NCBI GenBank assembly: GCA_963782255.1
Contig: CAWAIS010000001.1
Location: 2,232,001-2,296,000, forward strand
Direction: 5' to 3'
DNA from: Roseiarcus sp963782255
GTDB lineage: Bacteria; Pseudomonadota; Alphaproteobacteria; Rhizobiales; Beijerinckiaceae
Length of the DNA: 64,000 nucleotides
Part shown: positions 18,488 to 27,661 of the stretch, piece after piece
How the letters are laid out: each line of letters starts with the position of its first letter
Numbering within the stretch: the first letter of the stretch is position 1
Translations under genes and position numbers: made by a program
The notes under the pieces: model-generated
What the model saw: the letters and a program-made list of their open reading frames with translations, nothing else
The model's database searches: none
Told to the model about the DNA's origin: nothing

Positions 18488-18811
18488 TAACGCTATAAGG
18501 GCCAAGTGTTGCGCCGCGAGACCCAATGCGCTGCTGCCGGTGACCGGGACGGACCGTGTGCTGGACGGGGCCGAGGCCGATCTCGCCGATCCGCTACCGG
18601 TCGAAGTCCAACGCTTGGCGCCCAAGAGAGATGTTGCCCGAAGAGAGACGTCTGCTGAAGGGAACGTCTCCGGCCGCAGATTGACGGCAATGATCTCCCG
18701 GCCCTATGGTAAAATTGCGCTACGCGGCCAACTCGAGCAGAATGACGCTTGGCTTCGGGAAGCGGACCCGCTTATAGGCGCAAGTAAATTTGCGGCCAGG
18801 GAGCTAACGCC
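18487..18811. other. Region between IS481 and the P450 gene
   Basis: No convincing gene is present; an open plus-strand frame runs through but has no recognisable domain and may be old coding debris. A possible sigma70-type promoter TTGACG (18681-18686), an 18-bp spacer and TATGGT (18705-18710) lie about 100 bp before the P450 start. Confidence 0.45.
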
Positions 18812-20455
18812 ATGTCCCGGCATAGATCGCCCGAGGAGGCTTTGGATTCAAAGCTGCTGAGAGGTCCTGAGAATAGTCATACCCCGCTGTCGGTAGAAAG
18901 ACGAACGCTGCTCCTGGGCGCGGCTGCTGTCGCCGCAGGCGCGCTCTCCTCTCAGGCCTCCGCCGCGCCTGAGGCCCCTGACCTCTCTGCGGCCTTGGCG
19001 AAATTCCGCGCCACCGTTCCGAGCCACTTCGATCGCGAGTACGTCGAGAACGCGGTGGTCCCATTCTTTCTCGGCAGCATCTTTGCTGGCGAGCGCCCGA
19101 TCCTTCCCATGATCGACCTTCCTCTCACCAAACAGGATGCAATCCCATATGACTTTTGGGGGATGCTCTACGAAGACTGGAAGCCGACCCCGTCGGAAGG
19201 CGTCACCGTTTTCCTCGAGGGGCTGGAGAACCGCGGCGACAATAATCTGCGCAAGCGCATCTATTTCACCGGCGTCACGCCCGACCTCTATGCCCCGAAG
19301 TACCAGGCCAAGGTCGTCGCGTTCTTCGACAAGCTCCTCGACCCGAAGAACGCCGACAAGCCGTTCATGCGCCACTACCTCGACTACTATTGGGACATCT
19401 ATTGGGATCTGCATCTCGGCGTGAAGGGCGACGCGGTGCCGCCTCAAGTCCGCACGATCGGGGAGGCCTTCAACACCGTGCTCGCCTATCGCAATCCCCT
19501 GCATGAGATCGTCTATGAAAACTATATGACCGTGAGAGCGCTCCGTCCGTTCCTGACAAAATGGATCGACGCAAGGCTCGACGATATCGAGAACGGCCGG
19601 GTTTCCGATCCCGACAAGACCATCGCCTATTACTGGCTCAAAAACGCGGGCGACGGAAAATATTTCGCCAAGAAGGACGTCGTCTTCGAATGCTTCCATA
19701 ATTTCGTGGCGCTGAGCCAGTGGGGCAATTCCATCTTCGGCATCATGACCCGCCTCAACGAAAATGGCGGCGATCCTGCGGTGCGGGCAGCCTTCCAAAA
19801 GACGATGAGCGGGGACTTCGACAACGCCAACGGAGCGCCCTACACGCCCCTTGAGCTTCTCGTGATGGAACTCTTCCGCACCATCTCGCCCAACGGCGGC
19901 AGCATCTCGGCGATCACGGACACAAGGGCGTCGTCCTTCTACGGCGGCTCCCCGTTCGCCCAGTTCGGCGTGCCATACGAACGGCACTCCTACATGAATA
20001 CGCCGCACACCGAGACGAGCTTCGACACGCGCTTGTGGAAAGAGCCTGAGCGGTTCGACCCCGAACGCTACCTGAGCGCGCCGACCAGCGCCGAGATCGA
20101 CGAGGCGAAATGCAAGCAGATCGGACTGCCGCGTTGCCCCTTCGACATTACGACCCTTCCCGTCAGCGACGGGCGCAAAACCGGCATCACCAATAGCGGC
20201 TTCGGCACAGTGTTCGCCGTGTTGGACGGAAAGCCGGCGCCGGTATGCGACTATGCCGGATTCGCACCGTTCGGTTTCGGCTATCGACGCTGCCCGGGAG
20301 AGCAACTGACGATCGACGTGTTCGCGGATTTTCTGCGCAAGGTGAAGCGCGACAAGATCGTATTCCACAATCTCAATCAGCCAAGACCCGGAAGGGTTCC
20401 GGTGGGGCCAGGCGCCGTGATCGACGACGACATCGGATTCTCGAGGTCCGCGTAA
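18812..20455 (+). CDS. Cytochrome P450-like protein with Tat signal peptide
   Basis: The C-terminal half has the P450 core: a K-helix ExxR (Glu353-Leu-Phe-Arg356), an aromatic 'PERF'-like EPERFDPERY near 411-420, and the heme-ligand loop FGFGYRRCPGE with Cys494. The N-terminus carries a twin-arginine signal, VERRTLLLGAAAVAAGALSS (residues 28-47), ending in ASAAPEA, so the protein should be exported folded with heme. Most bacterial P450s are cytoplasmic. The I-helix oxygen-activation motif (A/G)Gx(D/E)T is not seen; the equivalent region may be VFECFHNFVALSQWGNS (291-307). An atypical, perhaps peroxide- or rearrangement-type activity is therefore possible. The next gene encodes an outer-membrane transporter-like protein. 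It sits on the mobile region. Confidence 0.78.
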   Translation: MSRHRSPEEALDSKLLRGPENSHTPLSVERRTLLLGAAAVAAGALSSQASAAPEAPDLSAALAKFRATVPSHFDREYVENAVVPFFLGSIFAGERPILPMIDLPLTKQDAIPYDFWGMLYEDWKPTPSEGVTVFLEGLENRGDNNLRKRIYFTGVTPDLYAPKYQAKVVAFFDKLLDPKNADKPFMRHYLDYYWDIYWDLHLGVKGDAVPPQVRTIGEAFNTVLAYRNPLHEIVYENYMTVRALRPFLTKWIDARLDDIENGRVSDPDKTIAYYWLKNAGDGKYFAKKDVVFECFHNFVALSQWGNSIFGIMTRLNENGGDPAVRAAFQKTMSGDFDNANGAPYTPLELLVMELFRTISPNGGSISAITDTRASSFYGGSPFAQFGVPYERHSYMNTPHTETSFDTRLWKEPERFDPERYLSAPTSAEIDEAKCKQIGLPRCPFDITTLPVSDGRKTGITNSGFGTVFAVLDGKPAPVCDYAGFAPFGFGYRRCPGEQLTIDVFADFLRKVKRDKIVFHNLNQPRPGRVPVGPGAVIDDDIGFSRSA

Positions 20456-20503
20456 GCGCATCCGTCGAACCGCGCGCCTTCCGAAGCGAGGGCGCAAATT
20501 GCG

Positions 20504-21430
20504 ATGCAGGCGGAAAGCATGCGTCCGGCGAAGCGATTGAGGATGCTCGCAAGTCTGTGCGTCGCGGCGCTTTCATGGCCCGGCGGGGCTGCCAACGCTG
20601 GCTCGGCGCGCGACTACCTCAATGCGCCGGTCGACACTTGGCTCCTCAACTACAACGCAAGCTATACGACCTCCGTTACGCTCGAGGACGGCACAGACAC
20701 GGTTCCCGGGGTTCGCTCCAACGTGCTCGCCCAGTCGGTCGTTCTGACCCGCGTCATGGATTACTGGGGCCGCACCGGAGGCTTCTCGATCGTTTTGCCC
20801 TATGCGCTCATCGACACGAGCGCCGGCCCATTCCGCGCCAGCACGAACGGCTTCTCCGATGTCGGCTTCCTTTGGCAAATGAACATTTTTGGCGGACCGG
20901 CGCTAACCCGCGAAGAGTTTCGATCCTTCGTCCCCCAGACCTTTTCAAGCTTCCATTTGCTCGTGACGACGCCGCTTGGAACCTACCAGCCGAACTCTCC
21001 GATCAACCCCAGCGCGAACCGCTGGATGGTTTCTCCCACTGTCAATTTGAGCTACACGCCCGATCAAGGCTGGACATGGATCGAGACCTACATTTCGGGA
21101 CGAATCTTCAGCGACAACAGCAATTACCTCGTGAACTCGGCGCAGACGCTGTCGCAAAAGCCGATCTTGCGACTCGAGGAGCACCTGAGCCGCAATGTCA
21201 TGGACGCCTTTTGGCTTTCGGCGGACGCCTATTACAATCTCGGCGGAGAGACGAGCATCGACGGGATCGAGCAGGACAACATGGCGAACACGCTTAGGAT
21301 TGGAGGGGGAATGGGACTGCGGCTATGGCGTGGGGCCGATCTCGGGCTGAACTACGAGCGCGTCGTCGCCAAACCTGCAAGCGAGCCGTATTCGCAAACT
21401 GTGCGATTTACCGTGAGGCAACTTTGGTAG
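20504..21430 (+). CDS. Outer-membrane transporter-like protein (phenol MetA-pathway/toluene-transporter family)
   Basis: The 308-residue protein has an N-terminal signal peptide (about 1-33, LRMLASLCVAALSWPGGAANA). The rest is rich in alternating beta strands ending in an aromatic residue (Trp308), as in outer-membrane barrels. Segments such as RVMDYWGRTGGFSIVLPYAL, GFSDVGFLWQMNIFGGPAL and SPTVNLSYTPDQGW match the 'transporter' family linked to phenol and aromatic degradation clusters. It begins 49 bp after the P450 stop, so co-transcription is likely. It may bring a hydrophobic substrate to the periplasmic P450. Confidence 0.75.
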   Translation: MQAESMRPAKRLRMLASLCVAALSWPGGAANAGSARDYLNAPVDTWLLNYNASYTTSVTLEDGTDTVPGVRSNVLAQSVVLTRVMDYWGRTGGFSIVLPYALIDTSAGPFRASTNGFSDVGFLWQMNIFGGPALTREEFRSFVPQTFSSFHLLVTTPLGTYQPNSPINPSANRWMVSPTVNLSYTPDQGWTWIETYISGRIFSDNSNYLVNSAQTLSQKPILRLEEHLSRNVMDAFWLSADAYYNLGGETSIDGIEQDNMANTLRIGGGMGLRLWRGADLGLNYERVVAKPASEPYSQTVRFTVRQLW

Positions 21431-21530
21431 GAGGGTCCTGCGCCGTCCAACGGCGAAACCGGAAAGTCCGCTTCGGAGCCGATCTGACCGGGTTCGCCGC
21501 GCTGTCGGCCAATGATATGTTTCCGGGTAA

Positions 21531-22595
21531 TTAGCTCGGGTTGGCGATTTTGGGCCACCAGTGGAAGCCGGCCTGGCTCTTGATCTTTTCGCGCTCGGTG
21601 GCGAGAGCGGCGCATCGCATCGAGATGATTTGGTCGAGAGCCTCGAGGGTGGGGATGTGCTTGTTGACGATGGGCTCGTCGACCAGCGTCCACAGCGTTT
21701 CAGCCGGCTGCACTTCCGGGGTGTAGGCGGGCTGGAAAACGAGGCGCAGGCCGTCCGGCACGGCGAGCCCGGCCTCGCCGTGCCAGCCGGCGTTGTCGAG
21801 CACGAGGACGATGCGCCGCTCCCGCCCGGCGCCGGCCTCTTCGGCGAACAGGCGCAGCAGCGCCTCGAAGAACGGCTTGGACACGCCGTTCGAGACGTAC
21901 CAGAAGCATTCGCCGGTGGCCGGCGAAACGAACGCCCGTGACATAGAGCCATTCGAAGCGATGATGGCCGTGCGCGATCGGCCGCTCGCCGACCGCCGCC
22001 CAGACGCGGCGGGTCACCGGCTTCAGGCCGGGCCGGTGCTCGTCGGTCGCGAACGTCTCGATCGGCGTGTCGGGGTGGCGCGCCGCCTCCTCGACGACGA
22101 TGTCGGCCGCTTTTTTTGAAGATGTCTTGCTCCTCGGGAGTCGCCGCCTTCGGGTTGCGCGGCCGAGGCTTCTGAATCGACCATGCGATCGCCCGCAACG
22201 CCTCCCAGCCGCGTTGCGGCGCCAGCGAGGCCAAGCCCAGTTCGCCCGCCATCCAGTGCGCCACCTTGCCGCTCGTCCGTACGCCCCCGCCAGGCGGGGG
22301 ATCGGCAAGACGAACCCGCAAACGCTCCAGCACCTCCGGCTTCAAGACCGTCGCCGCCGCTCCGTTGCCCCGACGCAGGTCCCCCCAACGCCGGAGGCCC
22401 AAACGCGTTGTAGCGCTCCAGAAGTTGTTCAATCCAGCGCTGACCGAACGAGGTCATCGCCGCCACTTGGCCGACCGTGTGGCCTTTCGCCAAAAGCCAG
22501 ATCGTCTGAAAATGCCGCGACGACGTCACATCCCCACACGCTTCGTAACGCGCCTCCAACGCCGCAACGCTCAGATGATCGGCAACGTGAACCAT
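21531..22595 (-). pseudogene. IS630-family transposase with several frameshifts
   Basis: The N-terminal part from MVHVADHLSVAALEARYEAC includes a helix-turn-helix (GHTVGQVAAMTSFGQRWIEQ). The frame then changes at about 22400 (to LKPEVLERLRVRLADPPPGG), again near 22110 (to VVEEAARHPDTPIETFATDE), and again near 21945 (to SRAFVSPATGECFWYVSNGV). The DDE residues survive across frames: Asp in FATDEHRP, Asp in VLDNAGWHGE, Glu in QPAETLW. At least three indels make it a pseudogene. Clear terminal inverted repeats were not found by eye. Confidence 0.85.
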
Positions 22596-22672
22596 GCCCG
22601 CCTCCCGCGAATCATGGCCGTTCCATCTACCAGCACTTAACCGCGACGGGAATCCAACCCACGCCGAGTCAA

Positions 22673-23082
22673 TCAGGCGGAAACCGTATTATAGGTCTTA
22701 GTCGCGACCTGACCGGATCGCCTCTCGAGGTATTCAGAGATCAGCGCGTCTAGCGTCCGCGGTACATCGATACCCGCCCGCGCCCGCCGCTGCTCGAGCG
22801 CCGGGTCCCTGCCCTCCCTCACAACCGATTTCATCTCGGCGAGCTTGGCCCGCGCGGCCCCGAGAGACACCGCGGGGAAGCTCCCGATGCGAATGCGGCG
22901 GGCCGCCTTGTCGCCCTGGCGGCGGAGCCGGGCCTGGAATGCTTCATTCCGCTCGGCTCGAGACACATCGTCAGCCCGTCGCCGAGCGCGATCCACGTCC
23001 GCTCAGGCGGCGCCGCGAGATTGCGCAGATAGACCGCCAATCCCTTGTCGGTTTTCGGAAGTTCCTTTGCCGCATCGCCCAT
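22673..23082 (-). pseudogene. Tyrosine integrase (P4/DUF4102 type), truncated and frameshifted
   Basis: The N-terminal part reads MGDAAKELPKTDKGLAVYLR and WIALGDGLTMCLEPSGMKH. One lost base near 22945 shifts it to FQARLRRQGDKAARRIRIGS and FPAVSLGAARAKLAEMKSVV. This is the arm-binding DUF4102 domain of island integrases. The frame ends at 22673 just after SEYLERRSGQVATKTYNT; the catalytic domain with the Tyr is missing, replaced by the IS630 remnant. It lies just downstream of the 3' end of tRNA-Arg, the usual arrangement of an island integrated at a tRNA gene. Confidence 0.8.
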
Positions 23083-23107
23083 CTGGCCGCCTCGCGACGC
23101 ACAACGG

Positions 23108-23140
23108 CGAGACACATATTCCCTGAAAGGGTGTGTCTCG
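23108..23140. repeat. Nested inverted repeat between integrase and tRNA-Arg
   Basis: Outer arms CGAGACACA (23108-23116) and TGTGTCTCG (23132-23140) are perfect; inside, CCC and GGG can pair around TGAAA. It may be an excisionase or integrase arm site, or an RNA hairpin. The role is unknown. Confidence 0.4.
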
Positions 23141-23254
23141 CAATAACCGGCGGCGTACGCCAATGGAGGCCGTGTGCAAGAGAAAAAGAGACACGCGCTG
23201 CGGCGGCTCCCTTGAGATCATGGGCCTTCCAGTTCAAGTGTCTTGACTATTGGC

Positions 23255-23331
23255 TGGCGACTCCGGCAGGGCTCGAACCTGCGACCTGCCGCTTAGAAGG
23301 CGGCCGCTCTATCCAACTGAGCTACGGAGCC
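23255..23331 (-). tRNA. tRNA-Arg (anticodon TCT)
   Basis: Read on the minus strand, the gene starts GGCTCCGTAGCTCAGTTGGA and ends with GTTCGAGCCC, the acceptor 3' strand and an encoded CCA. The anticodon stem GCCGC/GCGGC encloses CTTCTAA, giving TCT (reads AGA). An integrase relic lies at its 3' side, so it served as an island attachment site. Confidence 0.96.
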
Positions 23332-23357
23332 TTTAATTTCGCAGTTGACGTATCGCT

Positions 23358-23660
23358 TCAATGCGACCACGGAACGACGCGGTTCGGCAGAAAATTGTCA
23401 GAATAGGACAGGATCTTGCGTGTCTCCGGCTTCGGTTCTTCGACGCGATAGGGGATTCCGTTGCGCTCGGCATAGGCGACCGCCTCGTCCTTCGAATCGA
23501 AGCGCAGCTTGACTTGCGACTTCATGTCGGACGAGCTCGTCCAGCCCATCAGCGGCTCGATCGCGCGCGGGAGTTCTGGCTCGTATTCGAGAACCCATTT
23601 GTCCTTCGCCTGCCCCGACTGCGTGGCGGTGCGGGCGGGAAGATAGATGCGAGCGGTCAT
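23358..23660 (-). CDS. ETC complex I accessory subunit, NDUFS4-like
   Basis: The 100-residue protein matches the alphaproteobacterial homologue of mitochondrial NDUFS4 (18-kDa/AQDQ subunit), a peripheral subunit of the NADH:quinone oxidoreductase matrix arm. Diagnostic segments are ARIYLPARTATQSGQAKDKW, LEYEP...IEPLMGWTSSSD and LRFDSKDEAVAYAERNGIPY. It lies between two tRNA genes on the same strand, away from any nuo operon in view, as is usual for this gene. Confidence 0.9.
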   Translation of the reverse strand: MTARIYLPARTATQSGQAKDKWVLEYEPELPRAIEPLMGWTSSSDMKSQVKLRFDSKDEAVAYAERNGIPYRVEEPKPETRKILSYSDNFLPNRVVPWSH

Positions 23661-23696
23661 GGTGCGGCTCTTCGAGACGACGTTAGAAAGCTCAAG

Positions 23697-23773
23697 TGGT
23701 CGGGGCAGCCGGATTCGAACCGGCGACCTGAAGTACCCAAAACTTCCGCGCTACCGGGCTGCGCTATACCCCG
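23697..23773 (-). tRNA. tRNA-Pro (anticodon TGG)
   Basis: On the minus strand the gene runs CGGGGTATAGCGCAGCCCGG through GTTCGAATCC to an encoded ACCA end. The anticodon stem GAAGT/ACTTC encloses TTTGGGT, giving TGG, with G37 as expected for proline. The D-arm begins GCGCAG and the T-arm has GTTCGAATCC. Confidence 0.96.
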
Positions 23774-23894
23774 AATTCGACCGCGTGGCTAACATGGGGC
23801 CGATCCGCGGACAAGGGGATCGCGCCCCGTCGCCGCGCGATGGCTCGTCGGGAAACGGGCGTCGCTCCGCAACCCGCCCGCCCCCGGCCCGCCC

Positions 23895-25963
23895 TCACTT
23901 CTCCGGCAACGCCAGCCGGATGTGGAGTTCGCGCAACTGCTTCGCCGTCACCGGAGCGGGGCGCCCATCATGAGGTCCTCGGCGCGCTGGTTCATCGGGA
24001 AGAGCACGACTTCGCGTAAATTCTCCTCGCCCGCCAGCAGCATGACGATGCGGTCGACGCCGGGCGCGATGCCGCCGTGCGGCGGGGCACCGCACTGGAA
24101 GGCGCGGTACATGCCGCCGAATTTCTGCAACAGCACGTCCTCGCCGTAGCCGGCGATCTCGAAGGCTTTGCGCATGATGTCGGGGCGATGGTTGCGGATC
24201 GCGCCGGACGACAGCTCGACCCCGTTACAGACGATGTCGTACTGGAAGGCCTTGATGCTCAGGATCTCACGTCGATACCTGCCGTCTTCATTTAGGTCCC
24301 GATTTCGGTCCCCTTCATCGAATCCAACAATTTGCGAGCGGCCGCCGGTCTGCAGTTGGAGGAAGGCCTCTGGGGGATAATTCGGCATGGAGAACGGGTT
24401 ATGGGAGAAGTCGATCCTCTTCTCCTCCTCGTTCCACTCGTACATCGGGAAGTCGACGATCCAGCAGAACTCGAACACGTCCTTGCGGATGAGGTCGAGG
24501 TCCTGCCCGACCCTGTTGCGTGCGGCGCCCGCAAACTTGGCGAACTTTCGCGGGTCGCCCGCGACGAAGAAAGCTGCGTCGCCGGCCGTGAGGTGGAGCT
24601 GTTGGCGAATCGCCTCAACGCGCTGTGGGCCGATATTGGTTGCGATTGGTCCGGCGGCCTCAAAATATCGGGCAAACCAAAAGGCTGCGTCAGACGTCAT
24701 TCCTTTTCCTTGCAAATCCCTGACAAAGAAACGGATGGCATTGCGGTCAATATCGTAGAGTTCAGAACCAAGCGCTGCGAAATCCTGTCGGCGGGACACC
24801 GACTTCGCCTCTTGAATAATGTCGGCAGGCAGAGTCTTGGTCAGCCGAACGTGCTCTTCGTCGGCCTTCAGGCCTTGCTTCGGCCGCCAAAATATGTAGC
24901 CGAGGCCCGGCTGGCCCTCGCTCTGCGCCCAGGAGTTCATCCGGTCGGCGAAGGTGCGCTGGCCGCCGCCGAGCGCCGGGATCGCCCAGACTTCGGTCTC
25001 GGGCGTTTCGAGCATGCGGGCGAACACTTTGAAGCCCGACCCGCGAAAGCATTCCGAGACGTCCTGCATGACGATCGGGTTGCGGAGGTCGGGCTTGTCC
25101 GAGCCGTACTTCCGCATGGCGTCGGCATAGGAGATGCGGAGAAACGTCTGGGTGACCGGCCGGCCAGCCCCGAATTCCTCGAACACGCCGCGCAAGACCG
25201 GCTCGACCGCGGCGAACACGTCCTCCTGCGTGACAAAGCTCATCTCGACGTCGAGCTGGTAGAATTCGCCCGGGCTGCGGTCGGCGCGCGCGTCCTCATC
25301 GCGAAAGCAGGGCGCGATCTGGAAATAGCGGTCGAAGCCCGCGACCATCGTGAGCTGCTTGAACTGCTGCGGCGCCTGCGGCAACGCGTAGAATTTTCCG
25401 GGATGCAGGCGTGAGGGCACGAGAAAGTCGCGCGCCCCTTCCGGGCTCGACGCCGTCAGGATCGGCGTCTGGAACTCGAAGAAGCCTTGCGCCTTCATGC
25501 GCGCGCGCAAGGAATCGATGATCCGTCCGCGCAGCATGATGTTCTCATGCAGCTTCTCGCGGCGAAGATCGAGGAAGCGGTACTTGAGCCGGATGTCCTC
25601 GGGATACGGCTGGTCGCCGAACACCGGCATAGGCAGATCGCCGGCTGGGCCCAAAACCTCGATCTCGCGCACGTAGACTTCGACGAGCCCCGTCGCCATC
25701 TCGGGATTTTCGGTGCCGGGGGGGCGCTTGCGCACCGTCCCATCGACGCGGATCACGAATTCGGAGCGCAGCTTCTCGGCCTCATGGAAGGCGGGCAAGT
25801 CCGGATCGACCACGCATTGGGTGACGCCGTAATGGTCGCGCAGGTCCATGAACAGCACGCCGCCGTGGTCGCGGATGCGGTGGCACCAGCCGGACAGGCG
25901 AACCGCCTCGCCCTCCTGGCCGAGGCCAAGAGCGCCGCAGGTGTGCGTGCGATAGCGATGCAT
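23895..25963 (-). CDS. aspS: Aspartyl-tRNA synthetase with internal insertions; C-terminus apparently frameshifted
   Basis: A bacterial-type class IIb synthetase that charges tRNA-Asp (and, in many Alphaproteobacteria, tRNA-Asn). The OB-fold anticodon domain covers residues 1-110. Motif 2 is FRDEDARADRSPGEF near 220, and motif 3 is APGVDRIVMLLAG near 633. The uninterrupted frame stops at 23948 after MMGAPLR (671 residues). The usual family tail continues in the next frame as APVTAKQLRELHIRLALPEK to a stop at 23895, so one base seems missing near 23951-23963. Compared with the usual 590-600 residues there are about 75 extra residues at 361-436 and about 30 at 529-570, splitting EGQPGLGYIFWR from AGPIATNIGP. 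Confidence 0.92.
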
Positions 25964-26409
25964 GGGGCGTAGGTCTCGCTGTTTGGATTGGTTTTTAAGA
26001 GCGCGCTGCCTAGCGGAAAATGCGGCGAGGGGGAAGCGGCAAGCCGCCTTCGGCCGCTCGCCACTCTTGGCCCCTCCGCCGCCTCGCAGGACACAGCGTC
26101 GTATGTCCAGCCGGATTCAGACTGGAGGAGCCACCTTCATGACCTATGGAGTGTAGCTGTCGAACCCGCATCCGGCATAGACGTCCTTGAGGTTGTCGAC
26201 CAGCAAATGCGCCGTGTGGTCGGGCGCCGGAGGTGCGATCGTCAGGTCGGAATCGAGCTTCAGATCGCAAGGGACCTGCCCGCTCTGGGTTGCGTCGAAC
26301 GACGTGAAAACGGCGCCTGAGACTGTTGATCGATGTCTTCGAGGGTCCATTTACTGTCGGTGACGAGGCGCGTAGGCTTTGCGCACTCCCGCCCTTTTCG
26401 GAAAGAGCC
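25964..26409. other. Region between aspS and the enoyl-CoA hydratase
   Basis: This is the divergent upstream region of aspS (minus) and the hydratase (plus). Apart from a weak 68-codon minus-strand frame (26144-26350) I see no gene and no recognised regulatory structure. Confidence 0.5.
26144..26350 (-). CDS. Possible small hypothetical protein, 68 residues
   Basis: The open frame encodes a protein with a non-repetitive middle (PCDLKLDSDLTIAPPAPDHT) and AHLLVDNLKDVYAGCGFDSY near its C-terminus. This looks more like real protein than a GC-shadow. There is no strong ribosome-binding site and no recognised family. It may be the end of a decayed gene. Confidence 0.3.
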   Translation of the reverse strand: MDPRRHRSTVSGAVFTSFDATQSGQVPCDLKLDSDLTIAPPAPDHTAHLLVDNLKDVYAGCGFDSYTP

Positions 26410-27234
26410 ATGACTGCGCAGACCGCCCCGCCGTCTCCCCTCCTCCGCCGCGACGACGCTGCGGGCCTCACGACCCTCACCCTGGCCGCGCCGCAGAACC
26501 GCAACTCCCTCAGTCTTGCCATGATCGACACGCTGATCGTCGCCTTCGCCGACATCGCCAAGGACGACGCCGCGCGGGTCGTGATTCTTGCCGGCGACGG
26601 GCCGGTGCTCAGCGCGGGCCACAATCTTAAGGAAATGCAGGCGCATAGGGACGATCCTGACCGGGGCCGCGCATATTGCGAGCATCTTTTCGCGCGATGC
26701 TCGGTCTTGATGCAGTCGATCGTCGCGCTGCCGAAGCCGGTCATTGCCGCTGTCGAAGGCGTCGCCACGGCGGCCGGTTGCCAGCTCGTCGCCACCTGCG
26801 ATCTCGCGGTCGCGGGCGAGCGGGCGCAATTCGCTCTGTCCGGCGTCAACGCCGGACTGTTCTGCTCGACGCCCCTCGTCGCAGTGGGCCGCGCCGTCTC
26901 GCGCAAGGCGGCGATTGAGATGGCGCTCACAGGCCAGCTCTACAGTGCCGCCGACGCCCTGCGCTTCGGTCTCGTCAACCGCGTCGCGCCGGAAGGCCAG
27001 GCGCTGGCGGAGGCGCGGGCCCTGGCGAGGACCATCGCTCAGCATTCCGCGGCTGCGCTCGCGATCGGCAAGCGCGCCTTCTACGAACAGATCGAAGAGC
27101 CGCTGGACGTCGCCTATTCGCTCGCGGCGAAGGCGATGGTCGACAATCTGGCCGAGCCGGACTGCATCGAGGGCATGGCCGCCTTCATCGAAAAGCGCCG
27201 GCCCAACTACGGAGCCACACGTGGCGGCGGTTGA
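26410..27234 (+). CDS. Enoyl-CoA hydratase/isomerase family protein (ECHDC3-like)
   Basis: A crotonase-fold protein of 274 residues. The oxyanion-hole segments are LSAGHNLKEM near residue 75 and AAGCQLVATCDLAVA near 120, as in ECHDC3-type proteins. These lack one of the two catalytic Glu residues of true hydratases; here the second region reads GVNAGLFCSTPLVAV, so classical hydration is uncertain. I chose ATG 26410 (MTAQTAPPSPLLRRDD); the open frame extends upstream without similarity. The CoA-binding gene overlaps its 3' end, so the two are likely co-expressed. Confidence 0.88.
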   Translation: MTAQTAPPSPLLRRDDAAGLTTLTLAAPQNRNSLSLAMIDTLIVAFADIAKDDAARVVILAGDGPVLSAGHNLKEMQAHRDDPDRGRAYCEHLFARCSVLMQSIVALPKPVIAAVEGVATAAGCQLVATCDLAVAGERAQFALSGVNAGLFCSTPLVAVGRAVSRKAAIEMALTGQLYSAADALRFGLVNRVAPEGQALAEARALARTIAQHSAAALAIGKRAFYEQIEEPLDVAYSLAAKAMVDNLAEPDCIEGMAAFIEKRRPNYGATRGGG

Positions 27235-27661
27235 CGGTCTGAGCGACGAGGCGATCCGGTCGATTCTGACGAACGTGCGGACGATTGCCGTCGTCGGCGC
27301 ATCGCCCAATCCGATGCGGCCCTCCAACGAGGTCCTGGGCTTCCTCGTCGAACGTGGTTACGAAACCTACCCCGTCAATCCCGGACACACGGGCGCCCTC
27401 ATCCGCGGCCGCCGCGTCAGCGCACGCCTCGCTGATGTTCCGGCGGGGATCGACATGGTCGACGTCTTTCGCAACTCCGCCTTCGCCGGCGGCGTTGTGG
27501 ACGAAGCCTTGGGGCTTGACCCCCTGCCCCGCGTCATCTGGATGCAGCTCGGCGTCGTGGATCAAGCCGCCGCCGAACGCGCCCGCGCGAAAGGTGTAAC
27601 GGTCGCGATGAACCGCTGCCCGAAGATCGAGTCTCGACGGCTGTTCGGCCGGGCGGCTTGA
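27221..27661 (+). CDS. CoA-binding domain protein, YccU family
   Basis: The 146-residue Rossmann-fold protein contains IAVVGASPNPMRPSNEVLGF, YPVNPGH, DMVDVFRN and IWMQLGVVDQ, the succinyl-CoA-synthetase-like CoA-binding core of YccU proteins. It starts with GTG 27221, overlapping the preceding hydratase gene by 14 bp, so it is translationally coupled. It ends with the conserved MNRCPKIE motif. The biochemical role of the family is not established. Confidence 0.9.
   Translation: MAAVDGLSDEAIRSILTNVRTIAVVGASPNPMRPSNEVLGFLVERGYETYPVNPGHTGALIRGRRVSARLADVPAGIDMVDVFRNSAFAGGVVDEALGLDPLPRVIWMQLGVVDQAAAERARAKGVTVAMNRCPKIESRRLFGRAA

Noticed and set aside
18812..20455. Assigning the P450 to the CYP74 (allene oxide synthase) group
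   Set aside because: The missing I-helix oxygen motif fits, but the heme loop is the classical FGxGxRxCPG, not the CYP74 variant.
18848..20497. A 549-codon open frame antisense to the P450 gene
   Set aside because: It is a GC-skew shadow. The plus frame has Tat, ExxR and heme-loop motifs, while the minus frame has none.
24332..25414. A 360-codon plus-strand frame opposite aspS
   Set aside because: Amino-acid composition is low-complexity Arg/Leu/Gly, and the aspS frame carries all synthetase motifs.
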